A stretch of DNA of 64,000 nt, taken from Novosphingobium meiothermophilum (lineage in GTDB: Bacteria; Pseudomonadota; Alphaproteobacteria; Sphingomonadales; Sphingomonadaceae). A program made the position numbers and the translations under genes. The notes beneath the pieces were generated by a model that had not been told where the DNA came from, searched no databases, and saw only the letters and a list, made by a program, of their open reading frames with translations. Positions 22,807-31,543 of this stretch are shown here, one piece after another. The DNA lies in NCBI RefSeq assembly GCF_003171715.1, contig NZ_QGHL01000005.1, forward strand, positions 1-64,000. The letters are read 5' to 3'. Every line of letters starts with the position of its first letter. Within the stretch, counting starts at the first letter, position 1.

Positions 22807-24804
22807 TCACTGGCAGGCCAGGCATTCCTCGTAGTCGGTCTGGCCGGCCGAGAGTTCGATCTTCGGTGCCTCTGCGGTGTTGTCCGCCTCGACCCCGCCG
22901 GCAAAACCTGCGCGCTGGACCGACTTCGAACGCAGGTAATAGAGGCTCTTGATGCCCTTTTCCCACGCCTGATAGTGCAGCATCATCAAGTCCCACTTGT
23001 CGACATCGGCCGGGATGTAGAGGTTCAGCGACTGCGCCTGATCGATATAGGGCGTGCGGTCAGCGGCGAACTCCAGCAGCCAGCGCTGGTCGATCTCGAA
23101 GCTTGTCTTGTAAACCGCCTTTTCCTCGGCACTGAGGAAATCGAGATGCTGGACCGAACCGCCGTGTTCGAGGATCGAGTTCCACACATTGGTGGAATCC
23201 TTGCTCTTTTCCGCCAGCAGCTTCTGCAGGTAGGGGTTCTTGACCACGAACGAGCCGGACAGCGTCTTGTGCGTGTAGATATTGGCCGGGATCGGCTCGA
23301 TGCAGGCTGAAGTGCCGCCGCAGATGATCGAGATCGACGCGGTGGGCGCAATCGCCATCTTGCACGAAAAGCGCTGCATCACGCCCATTTCCGCCGCATC
23401 CGGGCACGCGCCGCGTTCCTGCGCGAGCAGGATCGAAGCCTCGTCGGCCTTGGCGGCGATATGCTTGAACATCTTGAGGTTCCACGCCTTGGCCATGGCA
23501 GACTCAAAGGCGATGCCCTTCATCTGCAGGAAGGAATGGAAGCCCATCACGCCCATGCCGACCGAGCGTTCGCGCATGGCCGAATACTTGGCGCGGGCCA
23601 TTTCATCGGGCGCGCGGTCGATATAGTCCTGTAGCACGTTGTCGAGGAAACGCAGCACGTCCTCGATGAAGCGCTTGTCGCCGTTCCACTGGTCCCAGGT
23701 TTCGAGATTGAGCGAGGAAAGACAGCACACCGCCGTGCGATCATTGCCCAGATGGTCGCGCCCCGTGGGCAGGGTGATTTCCGAGCACAGGTTCGAGGTC
23801 GAAACCTTCAGCCCCAGGTCGCGATGATGCTTGGGCATCATGCGGTTCACGGTGTCGCTGAACACGATATAGGGCTCGCCCGTGGCAAGGCGGGTTTCCA
23901 CGAGCTTCTGGAACAGCGAGCGCGCATCGACCGTGTTGCGGATCGAGCCATCCTTGGGGCTGCGCAGGTGGAACTCGGTCCCGTCGCGCACGGCCTCCAT
24001 GAACTCGTCGGTCAGGAGGACGCCGTGGTGCAGGTTGAGCGCCTTGCGGTTGAAATCGCCCGAAGGCTTGCGAATTTCGAGGAACTCCTCGATTTCCGGG
24101 TGCGATACGTCGAGATAGCAGGCTGCGGAACCGCGCCGCAGCGAACCCTGGCTTATCGCCAGTGTCAGGCTGTCCATCACCCGCACGAAGGGAATGATGC
24201 CGCTGGTCTTGCCATTGAGGCCGACCGATTCCCCGATACCGCGCACCTTGCCCCAGTAGGTGCCGATGCCGCCCCCGCGCGAGGCGAGCCAGACGTTCTC
24301 GTTCCAGGTGGCAACGATGCCTTCAAGGCTGTCATCGACCGAGTTCAGATAGCACGAGATCGGCAGGCCGCGCCCGGTGCCGCCGTTCGAGAGCACCGGC
24401 GTTGCAGGCATGAACCACAGCTTCGAGATGTAGTCATAGAGGCGCTGGGCGTGCCCCTGATCGTCGGCATAGGCATCGGCCACGCGCGCGAAGAGATCCT
24501 GATACTTCTCGCCCGGCAGGAGATAGCGGTCATCCAGCGTATCCTTGCCGAAATCGGTCAGCAGGGCATCGCGGGACGCATCGGTCACGATGGTGAAGCG
24601 GCGCGGGTTGACCTTCTTGGAATCGCTGACGGGAGCAGCCGCAACGGCCGCCGCAGCAACGCTTGCCGCCATGCCCGCCACCAGCGCTTCGCTTCCCGCG
24701 TCCTTCGCCTTCATGTCCATCGCCACACCTGCCACCTTTGCATCAGCAGCAAAAGCCAGCTCGTCCTGCGCCACCACGGAGCCGTCTCCAGTCCTGAAAT
24801 CCAC
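22807..24804 (-). CDS. nrdA: Class Ia ribonucleotide reductase, alpha (catalytic) subunit
   Basis: 665 residues from a GTG start at 24804 (DFRTGDGSVVAQ), chosen for a GGGGG ribosome site upstream and because the frame before it is not protein-like. After an Ala-rich leader of about 60 residues the catalytic barrel begins at RRFTIVTDASRDALL. Active-site pieces are PISCYLNSVDDSLEG (redox Cys), STSNLCSEITLP (thiyl Cys) and a C-terminal ECLACQ, whose Cys pair accepts electrons from thioredoxin or glutaredoxin. There is no recognisable N-terminal ATP-cone, so overall dATP feedback may be missing. A probable NrdR-controlled promoter lies about 290 bases upstream. Confidence 0.94.
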   Translation of the reverse strand: MDFRTGDGSVVAQDELAFAADAKVAGVAMDMKAKDAGSEALVAGMAASVAAAAVAAAPVSDSKKVNPRRFTIVTDASRDALLTDFGKDTLDDRYLLPGEKYQDLFARVADAYADDQGHAQRLYDYISKLWFMPATPVLSNGGTGRGLPISCYLNSVDDSLEGIVATWNENVWLASRGGGIGTYWGKVRGIGESVGLNGKTSGIIPFVRVMDSLTLAISQGSLRRGSAACYLDVSHPEIEEFLEIRKPSGDFNRKALNLHHGVLLTDEFMEAVRDGTEFHLRSPKDGSIRNTVDARSLFQKLVETRLATGEPYIVFSDTVNRMMPKHHRDLGLKVSTSNLCSEITLPTGRDHLGNDRTAVCCLSSLNLETWDQWNGDKRFIEDVLRFLDNVLQDYIDRAPDEMARAKYSAMRERSVGMGVMGFHSFLQMKGIAFESAMAKAWNLKMFKHIAAKADEASILLAQERGACPDAAEMGVMQRFSCKMAIAPTASISIICGGTSACIEPIPANIYTHKTLSGSFVVKNPYLQKLLAEKSKDSTNVWNSILEHGGSVQHLDFLSAEEKAVYKTSFEIDQRWLLEFAADRTPYIDQAQSLNLYIPADVDKWDLMMLHYQAWEKGIKSLYYLRSKSVQRAGFAGGVEADNTAEAPKIELSAGQTDYEECLACQ

Positions 24805-25092
24805 GTCGCAACCCCCGCCAGCGACCCGGCATCCGGGCCTGCACAACCACCAAAACACCGAATCGGGAGTTGATCGCTCAACCGCACCGATCCTACAGGA
24901 GACAGAACGGAAGTGGAACATAATTGTCCCGCCCGCGCTCGGCTCCGCAATCCAATACCATTGCCCCGGAACCCCCGGAGCCATCGCCGTGACCGTGCCA
25001 CAGGGGTCGGCAGACATGGGCGCGCAAACCCGTCGCGCGGAAGACACGCCCGAATGCCTGAAACTAGGTTTAGAGGTCCCCCTGAAGTCCGA

Positions 25093-25139
25093 CCACAACC
25101 CATAGTGCCTTATCCGGATTCAGACACAAGGGGGTAATC
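25093..25139 (-). promoter_or_regulatory. nrdA promoter with two NrdR-box candidates
   Basis: Read on the minus strand, GATTACCCCCTTGTGT (25139-25124) and GCACTATGGGTTGTGG (25108-25093) each match part of the NrdR consensus (ACAC-WATATATW-GTGT). They are offset by exactly 31 bases, the spacing usual for NrdR box pairs. TTGTGT in the first and ACTATG in the second are 17 bases apart, a good promoter, so the boxes would cover both the -35 and -10. This implies a leader of about 290 nt (25092-24805) before the GTG start; I see no ORF or known riboswitch in it. Confidence 0.5.
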
Positions 25140-25344
25140 ATCCGGAGGCAGACTCGATTCGTCGCACGCCCGATTCGCTTCGTCGCGCCAAAAGCCATGT
25201 TGCAGTGCAGCGACGCGCGGAGGAAGCGGCACTTCAAGAGGAAAAATGCGCGCACCGGGATTTTTTTGCGTCCGGCCACCAAATTGTGGACAAGCTGCGG
25301 TCAATCGCCACGATAGGGCGTGTCCACAGGAATGGGGTGCATAC

Positions 25345-25593
25345 GTGCTGAATCTGATCTCGATCCTCTTCACCGGCCTCGTCATCGGGGTGCTGGCCCG
25401 CTTCCTCTATCCCGGTGCGATCGAGATGGGGCTGCTCAAGACCATTCTGCTGGGCATAGGCGGCGCCCTGGTGGCGGGCGTCTTCGCAAGCTGGAAATCG
25501 GGCAGCACCTTTGGCGAAGGCGTGAACCGCGCGGGCTGCCTCGCCTCGGTCATCGGCGCGATGCTGCTGATCTTTCTGGGGCGCAATCTCTGA
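25345..25593 (+). CDS. GlsB/YeaQ/YmgE family small membrane protein
   Basis: 82 residues, three TM helices: about 3-18, 28-47 and 60-79. The glycine-rich pattern GLVIGVLARFLYPG and TILLGIGGALVAG is the signature of the transglycosylase-associated/GlsB family, linked to general stress but without a known biochemical role. The start is GTG at 25345, with GGGGT 6 bases upstream. Only the membrane part matches the family, so the longer frame upstream is not used. It is divergent from the nrdA leader. Confidence 0.85.
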   Translation: MLNLISILFTGLVIGVLARFLYPGAIEMGLLKTILLGIGGALVAGVFASWKSGSTFGEGVNRAGCLASVIGAMLLIFLGRNL

Positions 25594-25614
25594 GGCTGCC
25601 CACGGCCTGAAAGG

Positions 25615-27123
25615 TCAGGCGCGCGGCGCGATCCGCCGATAGCTGAGCGCTTCGGCCACGTGGACGCGGCCCACCGTCTCGGCCCCTGCCAGATCGGCAA
25701 TCGTGCGCGCCACGCGCAGCATCCGCGTGTAGCCGCGCGCCGAAAGCCGCATGGCCTCGGCCGCCTGGGCCAGCAGCTTTCGCCCTGCTTCATCCGGCGC
25801 GGCGTGGGTATCCAGCAGATCACCATTCAGTTCGGCGTTGCAGCGCATCCCCGTGCCCTCAAGCCGCGCGGCCTGCACGCCCCTTGCCCGTGCGACACGT
25901 GCTGCCACCTGGTCCGATCCTTCGGCGGGCGGCGGCAGGGCAAGATCAGCGGCTGACACGGGATCGACTTCCACGTGCAGGTCGATCCGGTCGAGCAGCG
26001 GGCCGGATACCTTCGACTGGTAATCGCCCGCGCAGCGCGGCGCGCGGCTGCACCCCAGCGCCGGATCGCCCAGATGCCCGCAACGGCACGGGTTCATCGC
26101 CGCGACAAGCTGGACGCGCGCGGGAAAGGTCACATGCGCATTGGCACGGGCAACAGTCACCTCGCCGGTTTCGAGCGGCTGGCGCAGCGAATCAAGCACT
26201 GCGCGCTGGAACTCAGGCAACTCATCAAGGAACAATACGCCCAGATGCGCGAGGCTCACCTCGCCGGGGCGCACTTTCAGTCCCCCGCCCGTCAGCGCGG
26301 CCATCGATGCCGAATGGTGGGGGCTGCGAAAGGGCCGCGCGCGGCTGATGCGCCCTTCCTCCAGCGTGCCCGCAACCGATGCCACCATTGAAACCTCCAG
26401 CGCCTCGGCCGGGGTCAGTTCGGGCAGGATTCCGGGCAGGCACGAGGCCATGAGCGATTTGCCGGCGCCCGGCGGCCCGATCATCAGCAGGTTATGCCCG
26501 CCGGCCGCTGCAATCTCCAGCGCGCGCTTGGCGGTTTCCTGCCCCTTCACCTGTCTGAGGTCTGCCATCCGCCGGGCAGGTTCGGCCAGCCCTTGCGCAG
26601 GTTGCGGCAGACGGTGCGCGCCCTTGAGATGGTTGAGCAGACCAATGAGATCGGGCGCTGCAATCACGTCGATTCCGCTGGCCCAGCGCGCTTCAGCCCC
26701 CTGCGCCGCGGGGCAGATCAGCCCCTTGTCCTGCCCGCTGGCGTGGATCGCCGCCAGCAGGACACCCGGCGATGGCAGCACGCGCCCATCCAGCGCCAGT
26801 TCGCCCACGGCCACGTAATCGGCGATCTGCTCAAGATCGACCACGCCCATCGCGGCCAGCAGCGCCAGCGCGATGGGCAGATCATAGTGCGAGCCTTCCT
26901 TGGGCAGATCGGCAGGCGAAAGGTTCACCGTGATCCGCTTGGGCGGCAGCGCCAGCCCCAGTGCCGAGAGCGCCGACTGCACCCGCTCGCGGCTTTCGCC
27001 CACGGCCTTGTCGGGCAGGCCGACAAGCCGGAAACCCGGCATTCCGGGAGCGATCTGGCACTGCACCTCGACGCTGCGCGCCTCAAGCCCAAGGTAGGCA
27101 ACCGTGGCAACCAGCGCGACCAT
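25615..27123 (-). CDS. comM: YifB/ComM family Mg-chelatase-like AAA+ ATPase
   Basis: 502 residues. The N-terminal Lon-substrate-like domain starts VALVATVAYLGLEARSVEVQ and contains the SPADLPKEGSHYDLPIAL signature. The AAA+ module has Walker A GPPGAGKS and Walker B FLDELPEF, followed by the Mg-chelatase C-terminal region with zinc-type cysteines MNPCRCGHLGDPALGCSRAPRC. ComM is a helicase that aids branch migration during natural transformation. The ATG at 27123 gives the family N-terminus. The stop lies 21 bases from the convergent GlsB-type gene. Confidence 0.92.
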   Translation of the reverse strand: MVALVATVAYLGLEARSVEVQCQIAPGMPGFRLVGLPDKAVGESRERVQSALSALGLALPPKRITVNLSPADLPKEGSHYDLPIALALLAAMGVVDLEQIADYVAVGELALDGRVLPSPGVLLAAIHASGQDKGLICPAAQGAEARWASGIDVIAAPDLIGLLNHLKGAHRLPQPAQGLAEPARRMADLRQVKGQETAKRALEIAAAGGHNLLMIGPPGAGKSLMASCLPGILPELTPAEALEVSMVASVAGTLEEGRISRARPFRSPHHSASMAALTGGGLKVRPGEVSLAHLGVLFLDELPEFQRAVLDSLRQPLETGEVTVARANAHVTFPARVQLVAAMNPCRCGHLGDPALGCSRAPRCAGDYQSKVSGPLLDRIDLHVEVDPVSAADLALPPPAEGSDQVAARVARARGVQAARLEGTGMRCNAELNGDLLDTHAAPDEAGRKLLAQAAEAMRLSARGYTRMLRVARTIADLAGAETVGRVHVAEALSYRRIAPRA

Positions 27124-27297
27124 GCAAACTCCCGCCCATAAGCAATTGCCCTCAGGGTAGCGCGCATGAGGCTGCAATGCAGACGGGATGCTGCCATTCT
27201 CGAAGCAATTGGCCGATGGCCGCCCTCATTACGGTAAACCGCCCTTAACCGCCTTCCTTCGCATTCCGGCAATGCCCCGCGCGCGAGAAGGCGGGTC

Positions 27298-28005
27298 ATG
27301 CTCTGCCGCGTTCTCCTGTCCCTTGCATGTGCCGCTCTGGCCTTTCAGACCGCTTCGGCGCGCGAGGTGATGACCCGCACATGGGTGGAAGACGGCATCG
27401 AGTGGACCGAGACCACGGTGATCGAAGTGGTCGAGCCGGGTTCGGAACGCTTCATTGCCAACATGCGCGACGAGGCGCCCGTTACGCGCGGAATTGCCAG
27501 CTTCGGCCCGTTTGCCGTGCTTGACGGTTCACACGCCGCGCTCGTGGCAGAGACTGACAGCCATTCCCCGGCCGATTTCCAGAAGATGCTGCGCGCGTTT
27601 CCCGGCATCCGGGTGCTGGAAATGGCCGATTGTCCCGGCACGGTGGATGATTTCGCCAATCTTCGCCTTGGCCGCATGATCCGTGCGCAGGGCATTGCCA
27701 CGCATGTGCCCGAACATGGCTCGGTGCGGTCGGGCGCGGTGGAGCTGTTTCTGGCCGGGGCCACGCGCAGCGCCGCGCCCGATGCTGCCTTCATCGTCCA
27801 TTCCTGGCTCGACGAGGATGGCCGCCAGCCCGCAGACTACGCGCCAAGCCATCCGGTGAACCGGGCCTATCTCGATTACTACCGTGACATGGGCCTTCCC
27901 GCCGACAAGGCGGCCGCCTTCTATGCCCTGACCAACTCGGTCCCGCACGAGGAAGTGCTGATGCTGGGCAAGGGCGATCTGGCAAGGTTTGCCGCCCTGA
28001 ACTGA
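27298..28005 (+). CDS. Secreted ClpP/crotonase-like periplasmic protein
   Basis: 235 residues with a signal peptide (cleavage after AFQTASA, about residue 21). The body resembles the COG3904-type periplasmic ClpP-like family: a strand-rich start, GIRVLEMADCPGTVDDFANLRLGRMIRAQGIATHV, then a GSVRSGAVELFLAGATR segment. In the family that last segment usually contains CASAC and the candidate nucleophilic serine; here the cysteines are absent but Ser is kept. It ends in a helical region with a PHEE motif. The substrate and activity are unknown. It is monocistronic and follows a 174-bp gap without features. Confidence 0.65.
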   Translation: MLCRVLLSLACAALAFQTASAREVMTRTWVEDGIEWTETTVIEVVEPGSERFIANMRDEAPVTRGIASFGPFAVLDGSHAALVAETDSHSPADFQKMLRAFPGIRVLEMADCPGTVDDFANLRLGRMIRAQGIATHVPEHGSVRSGAVELFLAGATRSAAPDAAFIVHSWLDEDGRQPADYAPSHPVNRAYLDYYRDMGLPADKAAAFYALTNSVPHEEVLMLGKGDLARFAALN

Positions 28006-28080
28006 GCTGCTGAAGTTATGTGCTGAACCGGGGCGCCCAGCCAGGGCGCGAAATCCTCGCCCCCTGCGGCGCCTGCCGGA

Positions 28081-30936
28081 TCAGTGCGCCGCCCCCCACG
28101 AAAGGCCCGTGCCGATTTCCACGCCCAGCGGAACGCTGAGCTTCACGGCCGGTTCGGCGGCCGTGGCCATGACCCGCTCGATCACGGGCCGGGCCGCGCC
28201 GACATCTGCCTCCGGCAGTTCGAACACCAGTTCGTCGTGCACCTGAAGCAGCATCTTCACCTGCCCCAGACCCGCCTCTTGCAGCGCGGGCATCATGCGG
28301 GCCATGGCGCGCTTGATGATGTCGGCGCTCGTGCCCTGGATCGGCGCGTTGATCGCGGCGCGCTCGCTGCCCTGCCGTTCGGCCTGGTTCCTGGAATTGA
28401 TGCGCGGGAACCACGTCTTGCGGCCGAACAGCGTTTCCGAATAGCCACGCTCGCGCACGCTCTCCAGCGTTTCGTGGATATAACGCTGGATGCCGGGGAA
28501 CCGCTCGAAGTAGCGATCGATCATCGCCTGCGCCTCGTCTGCACTTACCCCCAGCCGCGCGGCAAGGCCCCAGCGGCTGATGCCATAGAGGATGGCGAAG
28601 TTGATCGTCTTGGCCCGGCCGCGCGTGTCACGATCGACGTGGCCGAACATTTCCATCGCGGTGCGCGCGTGAATGTCCTCCCCGGCCGCGAAAGCCTCCT
28701 TCAGGGCGGGCACATCGGCCATATGGGCTGCCAGCCGGAGTTCGATCTGGCTGTAGTCCGCCGCCAGCAGCAGGTTGCCGGGCTCGGCCACGAACGCATC
28801 GCGGATCTGGCGGCCGATCTCGGTGCGGACCGGAATGTTCTGCAGGTTCGGCTCATTCGATGAAAGGCGCCCGGTCTGCGCGCCCACCAGACTGTAACTG
28901 GTGTGCACCCGGCCCGTATCAGGATTGATCGCGGCCTGAAGCGCGTCGGTATAGGTTGATTTGAGCTTCGACAGTTGCCGCCATTCGAGCACCAGCGTGG
29001 CCACTTCCGCGCCTTGTGCCGCAAGGGCTTCCAGCACCGACTGGTCGGTCGAATATTGCCCGGTCTTGCCCTTCTTGCCGCCCTTGTAGCCAAGCTTGTC
29101 GAACAAAACCTCGCCAAGCTGCTTGGGGCTGCCGATGGCAAACGTCATGCCCGCCTTCTCGTGGATCGCCGCTTCCAGCCGCGCGATTTCGGCGGCAAAG
29201 CCGGTGGAAAGCCCGGCCAGCTTCTCGCGGTCCACCCTGATGCCGTTACGCTCCATCATCGCCACGACCGGAATCAATGAGCGGTCGACTCGCTGGTAGA
29301 TGCGGGTGCCGCCCTCATCCGACAGCCGCGGCAGGAACAGGCGATGCAGGCGCCATGTCACGTCGGCGTCCTCGGCGGCATAGCGTGTGGCATCGGTCAG
29401 CGGCACTTCGGCAAACGAGATCGCCTTCCTGCCCGTGCCGCACAGATCCTTGAACTTCATCGTCGTGTGCAAAAGATGCCGCTCGGCCAGTTCATCCATG
29501 CCATGGCCGCCCATTCCCGCCTCGCCGCGCCCGGCATCAAGGCAGAAGCTCATCACCATGGTATCATCGATCGGCGCAACCGTTATGCCGTGGCGCGCCA
29601 GCACATTGATGTCATACTTGATGTTCTGCCCGACCTTGAGCACCGCATCGCTTTCCAGCAGCGGCTTGAGTGCGGCCAGCGCATCGGCCCGGTTCACCTG
29701 CACAGGCCGTTCGGCAAACATGTCGGCCCCGCTGTGGCCCATCGGGATATAGCAGGCATCGTTCGGCCCGATGGCAAGGCTTACCCCCACCAGATCGGCA
29801 CGCATGGCATCAAGCGCGCTCGTCTCGGTATCCACCGCCACCACCCGCGCTTCGAAGGCGCGGGCGATCCACTGGTGCAGTTCGCCCATGGACTGAATGC
29901 AGGCATAGGCCCCGTAATCGATCATCGGCCATTCGGGCAGGGGCTGGCGGGTGCTTGGCTGCTTGCCTTCGCTGCCGGGCCTTGGCGCAGGAGCCGCGCC
30001 ATTCTCGGCCTTTGCGGGATTGAGCTGCGTCTTCGGCCCCGGACTGCCCTTGCCATCGTTCAGGCGCCGGAGCAGGCTGGTAAAGCCGTGTTCTTCGAGG
30101 AACGCCGCCAGCGGTTCGCGCGGGATCTGGCCCAGCGCGAAATCATCCAGCGCCACCGGCAGCGGGCAATCCTCCTTCAGTTGCACCAACTGCCGCGAAA
30201 GCCGCGCCATGTCGGCCTGTTCGATCAGGCTCTCGCGCAGCTTGCCCGGCTTCATCGAAGGCGCGGCGGCGAGCGCGGCTTCAAGATCGCCGTATTCCTG
30301 AATCAGCTTGGTGGCGGTCTTGGGACCGATGCCGCGGATGCCCGGCACGTTGTCGACCGAATCGCCCATCAGCGCCAGCACGTCGCCCACACGCTCAGGC
30401 GTGACGCCGAACTTTTCCATCACTTCCGGCACGTGGATGCGCTGGTTTTTCATCGTGTCGAGCATGTCGATCGACGCGCCGTTCTCGGCCGTGCCGACAA
30501 GCTGCATCAGATCCTTGTCCGAAGATACGATGGTCACATCCCAGCCGCGTGCAGTGGCGGCGCGGGCATAGGACGCGATGAGATCATCCGCCTCCAGCGC
30601 GTCCTCCTCGATGCAGGCAAGGCTGAAGGCGCGCGTGGCATCGCGGATGAGCGGGAACTGCGGCACCAGATCTTCGGGCGGCGGCGGGCGGTTGGCCTTG
30701 TACTGATCGTAAAGGTCATTGCGGAACGAGGTGCCGGCCTTGTCGAGAATCACCGCCAGATGCGTCGGTCCATCGGCCTTGTGGAGATCCTCGGCCAGCT
30801 TCCACAGCATCGTCGTATAACCATAGACCGCGCCAACGGGCACGCCCTCAGGATTCGTGAGAGGCGGCAGGCGGTGATAGGCACGAAAGATATAGGCCGA
30901 TCCGTCAACCAGATAGAGATGCTGTTTTTCGCTCAT
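28081..30936 (-). CDS. polA: DNA polymerase I
   Basis: 951 residues with all three domains. The 5'-3' exonuclease/FEN domain (about 1-300) has YLVDGSAYIFRAYH and the metal-binding EADDLIASYA. The 3'-5' proofreading domain (about 345-530) has VAVDTETSALDAM and keeps its acidic residues, so it looks active. The polymerase A domain follows with AADYSQIELRLAAHM (motif A), NFAILYGISRWGLA (O-helix) and LLQVHDELVFELP (motif C). It fills gaps and removes RNA primers in replication and repair. The length and start (ATG 30936) are normal. Confidence 0.97.
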   Translation of the reverse strand: MSEKQHLYLVDGSAYIFRAYHRLPPLTNPEGVPVGAVYGYTTMLWKLAEDLHKADGPTHLAVILDKAGTSFRNDLYDQYKANRPPPPEDLVPQFPLIRDATRAFSLACIEEDALEADDLIASYARAATARGWDVTIVSSDKDLMQLVGTAENGASIDMLDTMKNQRIHVPEVMEKFGVTPERVGDVLALMGDSVDNVPGIRGIGPKTATKLIQEYGDLEAALAAAPSMKPGKLRESLIEQADMARLSRQLVQLKEDCPLPVALDDFALGQIPREPLAAFLEEHGFTSLLRRLNDGKGSPGPKTQLNPAKAENGAAPAPRPGSEGKQPSTRQPLPEWPMIDYGAYACIQSMGELHQWIARAFEARVVAVDTETSALDAMRADLVGVSLAIGPNDACYIPMGHSGADMFAERPVQVNRADALAALKPLLESDAVLKVGQNIKYDINVLARHGITVAPIDDTMVMSFCLDAGRGEAGMGGHGMDELAERHLLHTTMKFKDLCGTGRKAISFAEVPLTDATRYAAEDADVTWRLHRLFLPRLSDEGGTRIYQRVDRSLIPVVAMMERNGIRVDREKLAGLSTGFAAEIARLEAAIHEKAGMTFAIGSPKQLGEVLFDKLGYKGGKKGKTGQYSTDQSVLEALAAQGAEVATLVLEWRQLSKLKSTYTDALQAAINPDTGRVHTSYSLVGAQTGRLSSNEPNLQNIPVRTEIGRQIRDAFVAEPGNLLLAADYSQIELRLAAHMADVPALKEAFAAGEDIHARTAMEMFGHVDRDTRGRAKTINFAILYGISRWGLAARLGVSADEAQAMIDRYFERFPGIQRYIHETLESVRERGYSETLFGRKTWFPRINSRNQAERQGSERAAINAPIQGTSADIIKRAMARMMPALQEAGLGQVKMLLQVHDELVFELPEADVGAARPVIERVMATAAEPAVKLSVPLGVEIGTGLSWGAAH

Positions 30937-31217
30937 CGGCGCGTGTTAGCAGGGCGCCGCCCGCGCGTCATCGCTCTTGCGGCACCACCTTTGTTGAACT
31001 TTTGCGCGGCGCACGATGGCGCGCAAACCCCGCAAAATCCGGCAGAAAAAAGGCAGCCCGCCCCGCCCGGCAGGCAGGTTGAGACGAAATGCATACGTCT
31101 TGTGCTTGCAACCGGATGAATTGCCGATTAATTGGGTCGCGAAGTCTACCGGTTGAGTAGGCTTTGCGGCGGGCTGCTTGCCCGGCGCTGTTCACTTCAA
31201 TCCAGGGATTGTAACGC

Positions 31218-31403
31218 ATGCGCAAGCTCATCCTCGCCGCTGTCGCCGGCACCGCCTTCGCTCTCGCTGGCTGCTCGGAAAAGCCGGCTGAAGAAGCCAC
31301 CGAAGCTGCTGTTGAAGCCACCGACGCTGCTTCGGACGCTGCTGCTGACGCTTCGGGCGCTGCCTCGGAAGCTGCTGCTGAAGCTTCGGAAGCTTCGATG
31401 TAA
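31218..31403 (+). CDS. Tiny Ala/Glu-rich lipoprotein
   Basis: 61 residues. The signal peptide ends in lipobox LAG-C (Cys19), SEKPAEE follows. The mature 43 residues are almost only Ala, Glu, Ser, Asp and Thr in a regular alternation predicted to form one long acidic helix. Such miniature lipoproteins are frequent in alphaproteobacteria; some are compared to entericidins or to Lpp-like spacers, but no function is established. A very strong terminator follows 31 bases after the stop, which suggests an abundant single-gene mRNA. The 281-bp gap upstream (30937-31217) shows no clear regulatory motif. Confidence 0.75.
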   Translation: MRKLILAAVAGTAFALAGCSEKPAEEATEAAVEATDAASDAAADASGAASEAAAEASEASM

Positions 31404-31434
31404 TCTTTGCCTCACGGCAGATTGCAAGAGTTTC

Positions 31435-31473
31435 AAAGGGGCGTGGTCTTCGGACCGCGCCCCTTTCTCTTTG
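31435..31473 (+). terminator. Strong terminator after the tiny lipoprotein gene
   Basis: AAAGGGGCGTGGTC pairs over 14 positions (one G-U) with GACCGCGCCCCTTT around a UUCG loop, then TCTCTTT. This is one of the strongest intrinsic terminators in the window and could also work for the convergent beta-lactamase gene. Confidence 0.85.
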
Positions 31474-31543
31474 GCATCATGCGGATTGCGCCACATCAGG
31501 TGCCATGCAGCGGTGCGCCCTGCGACAAACCCGGCGCTGCGCC

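Noticed and set aside
24805..25098. N-terminal extension of NrdA in the same open frame
   Set aside because: The extension is Trp/Cys/Arg-rich and unlike NrdA. The GTG at 24804 has a ribosome site, and the probable promoter lies within the extension's coding span.
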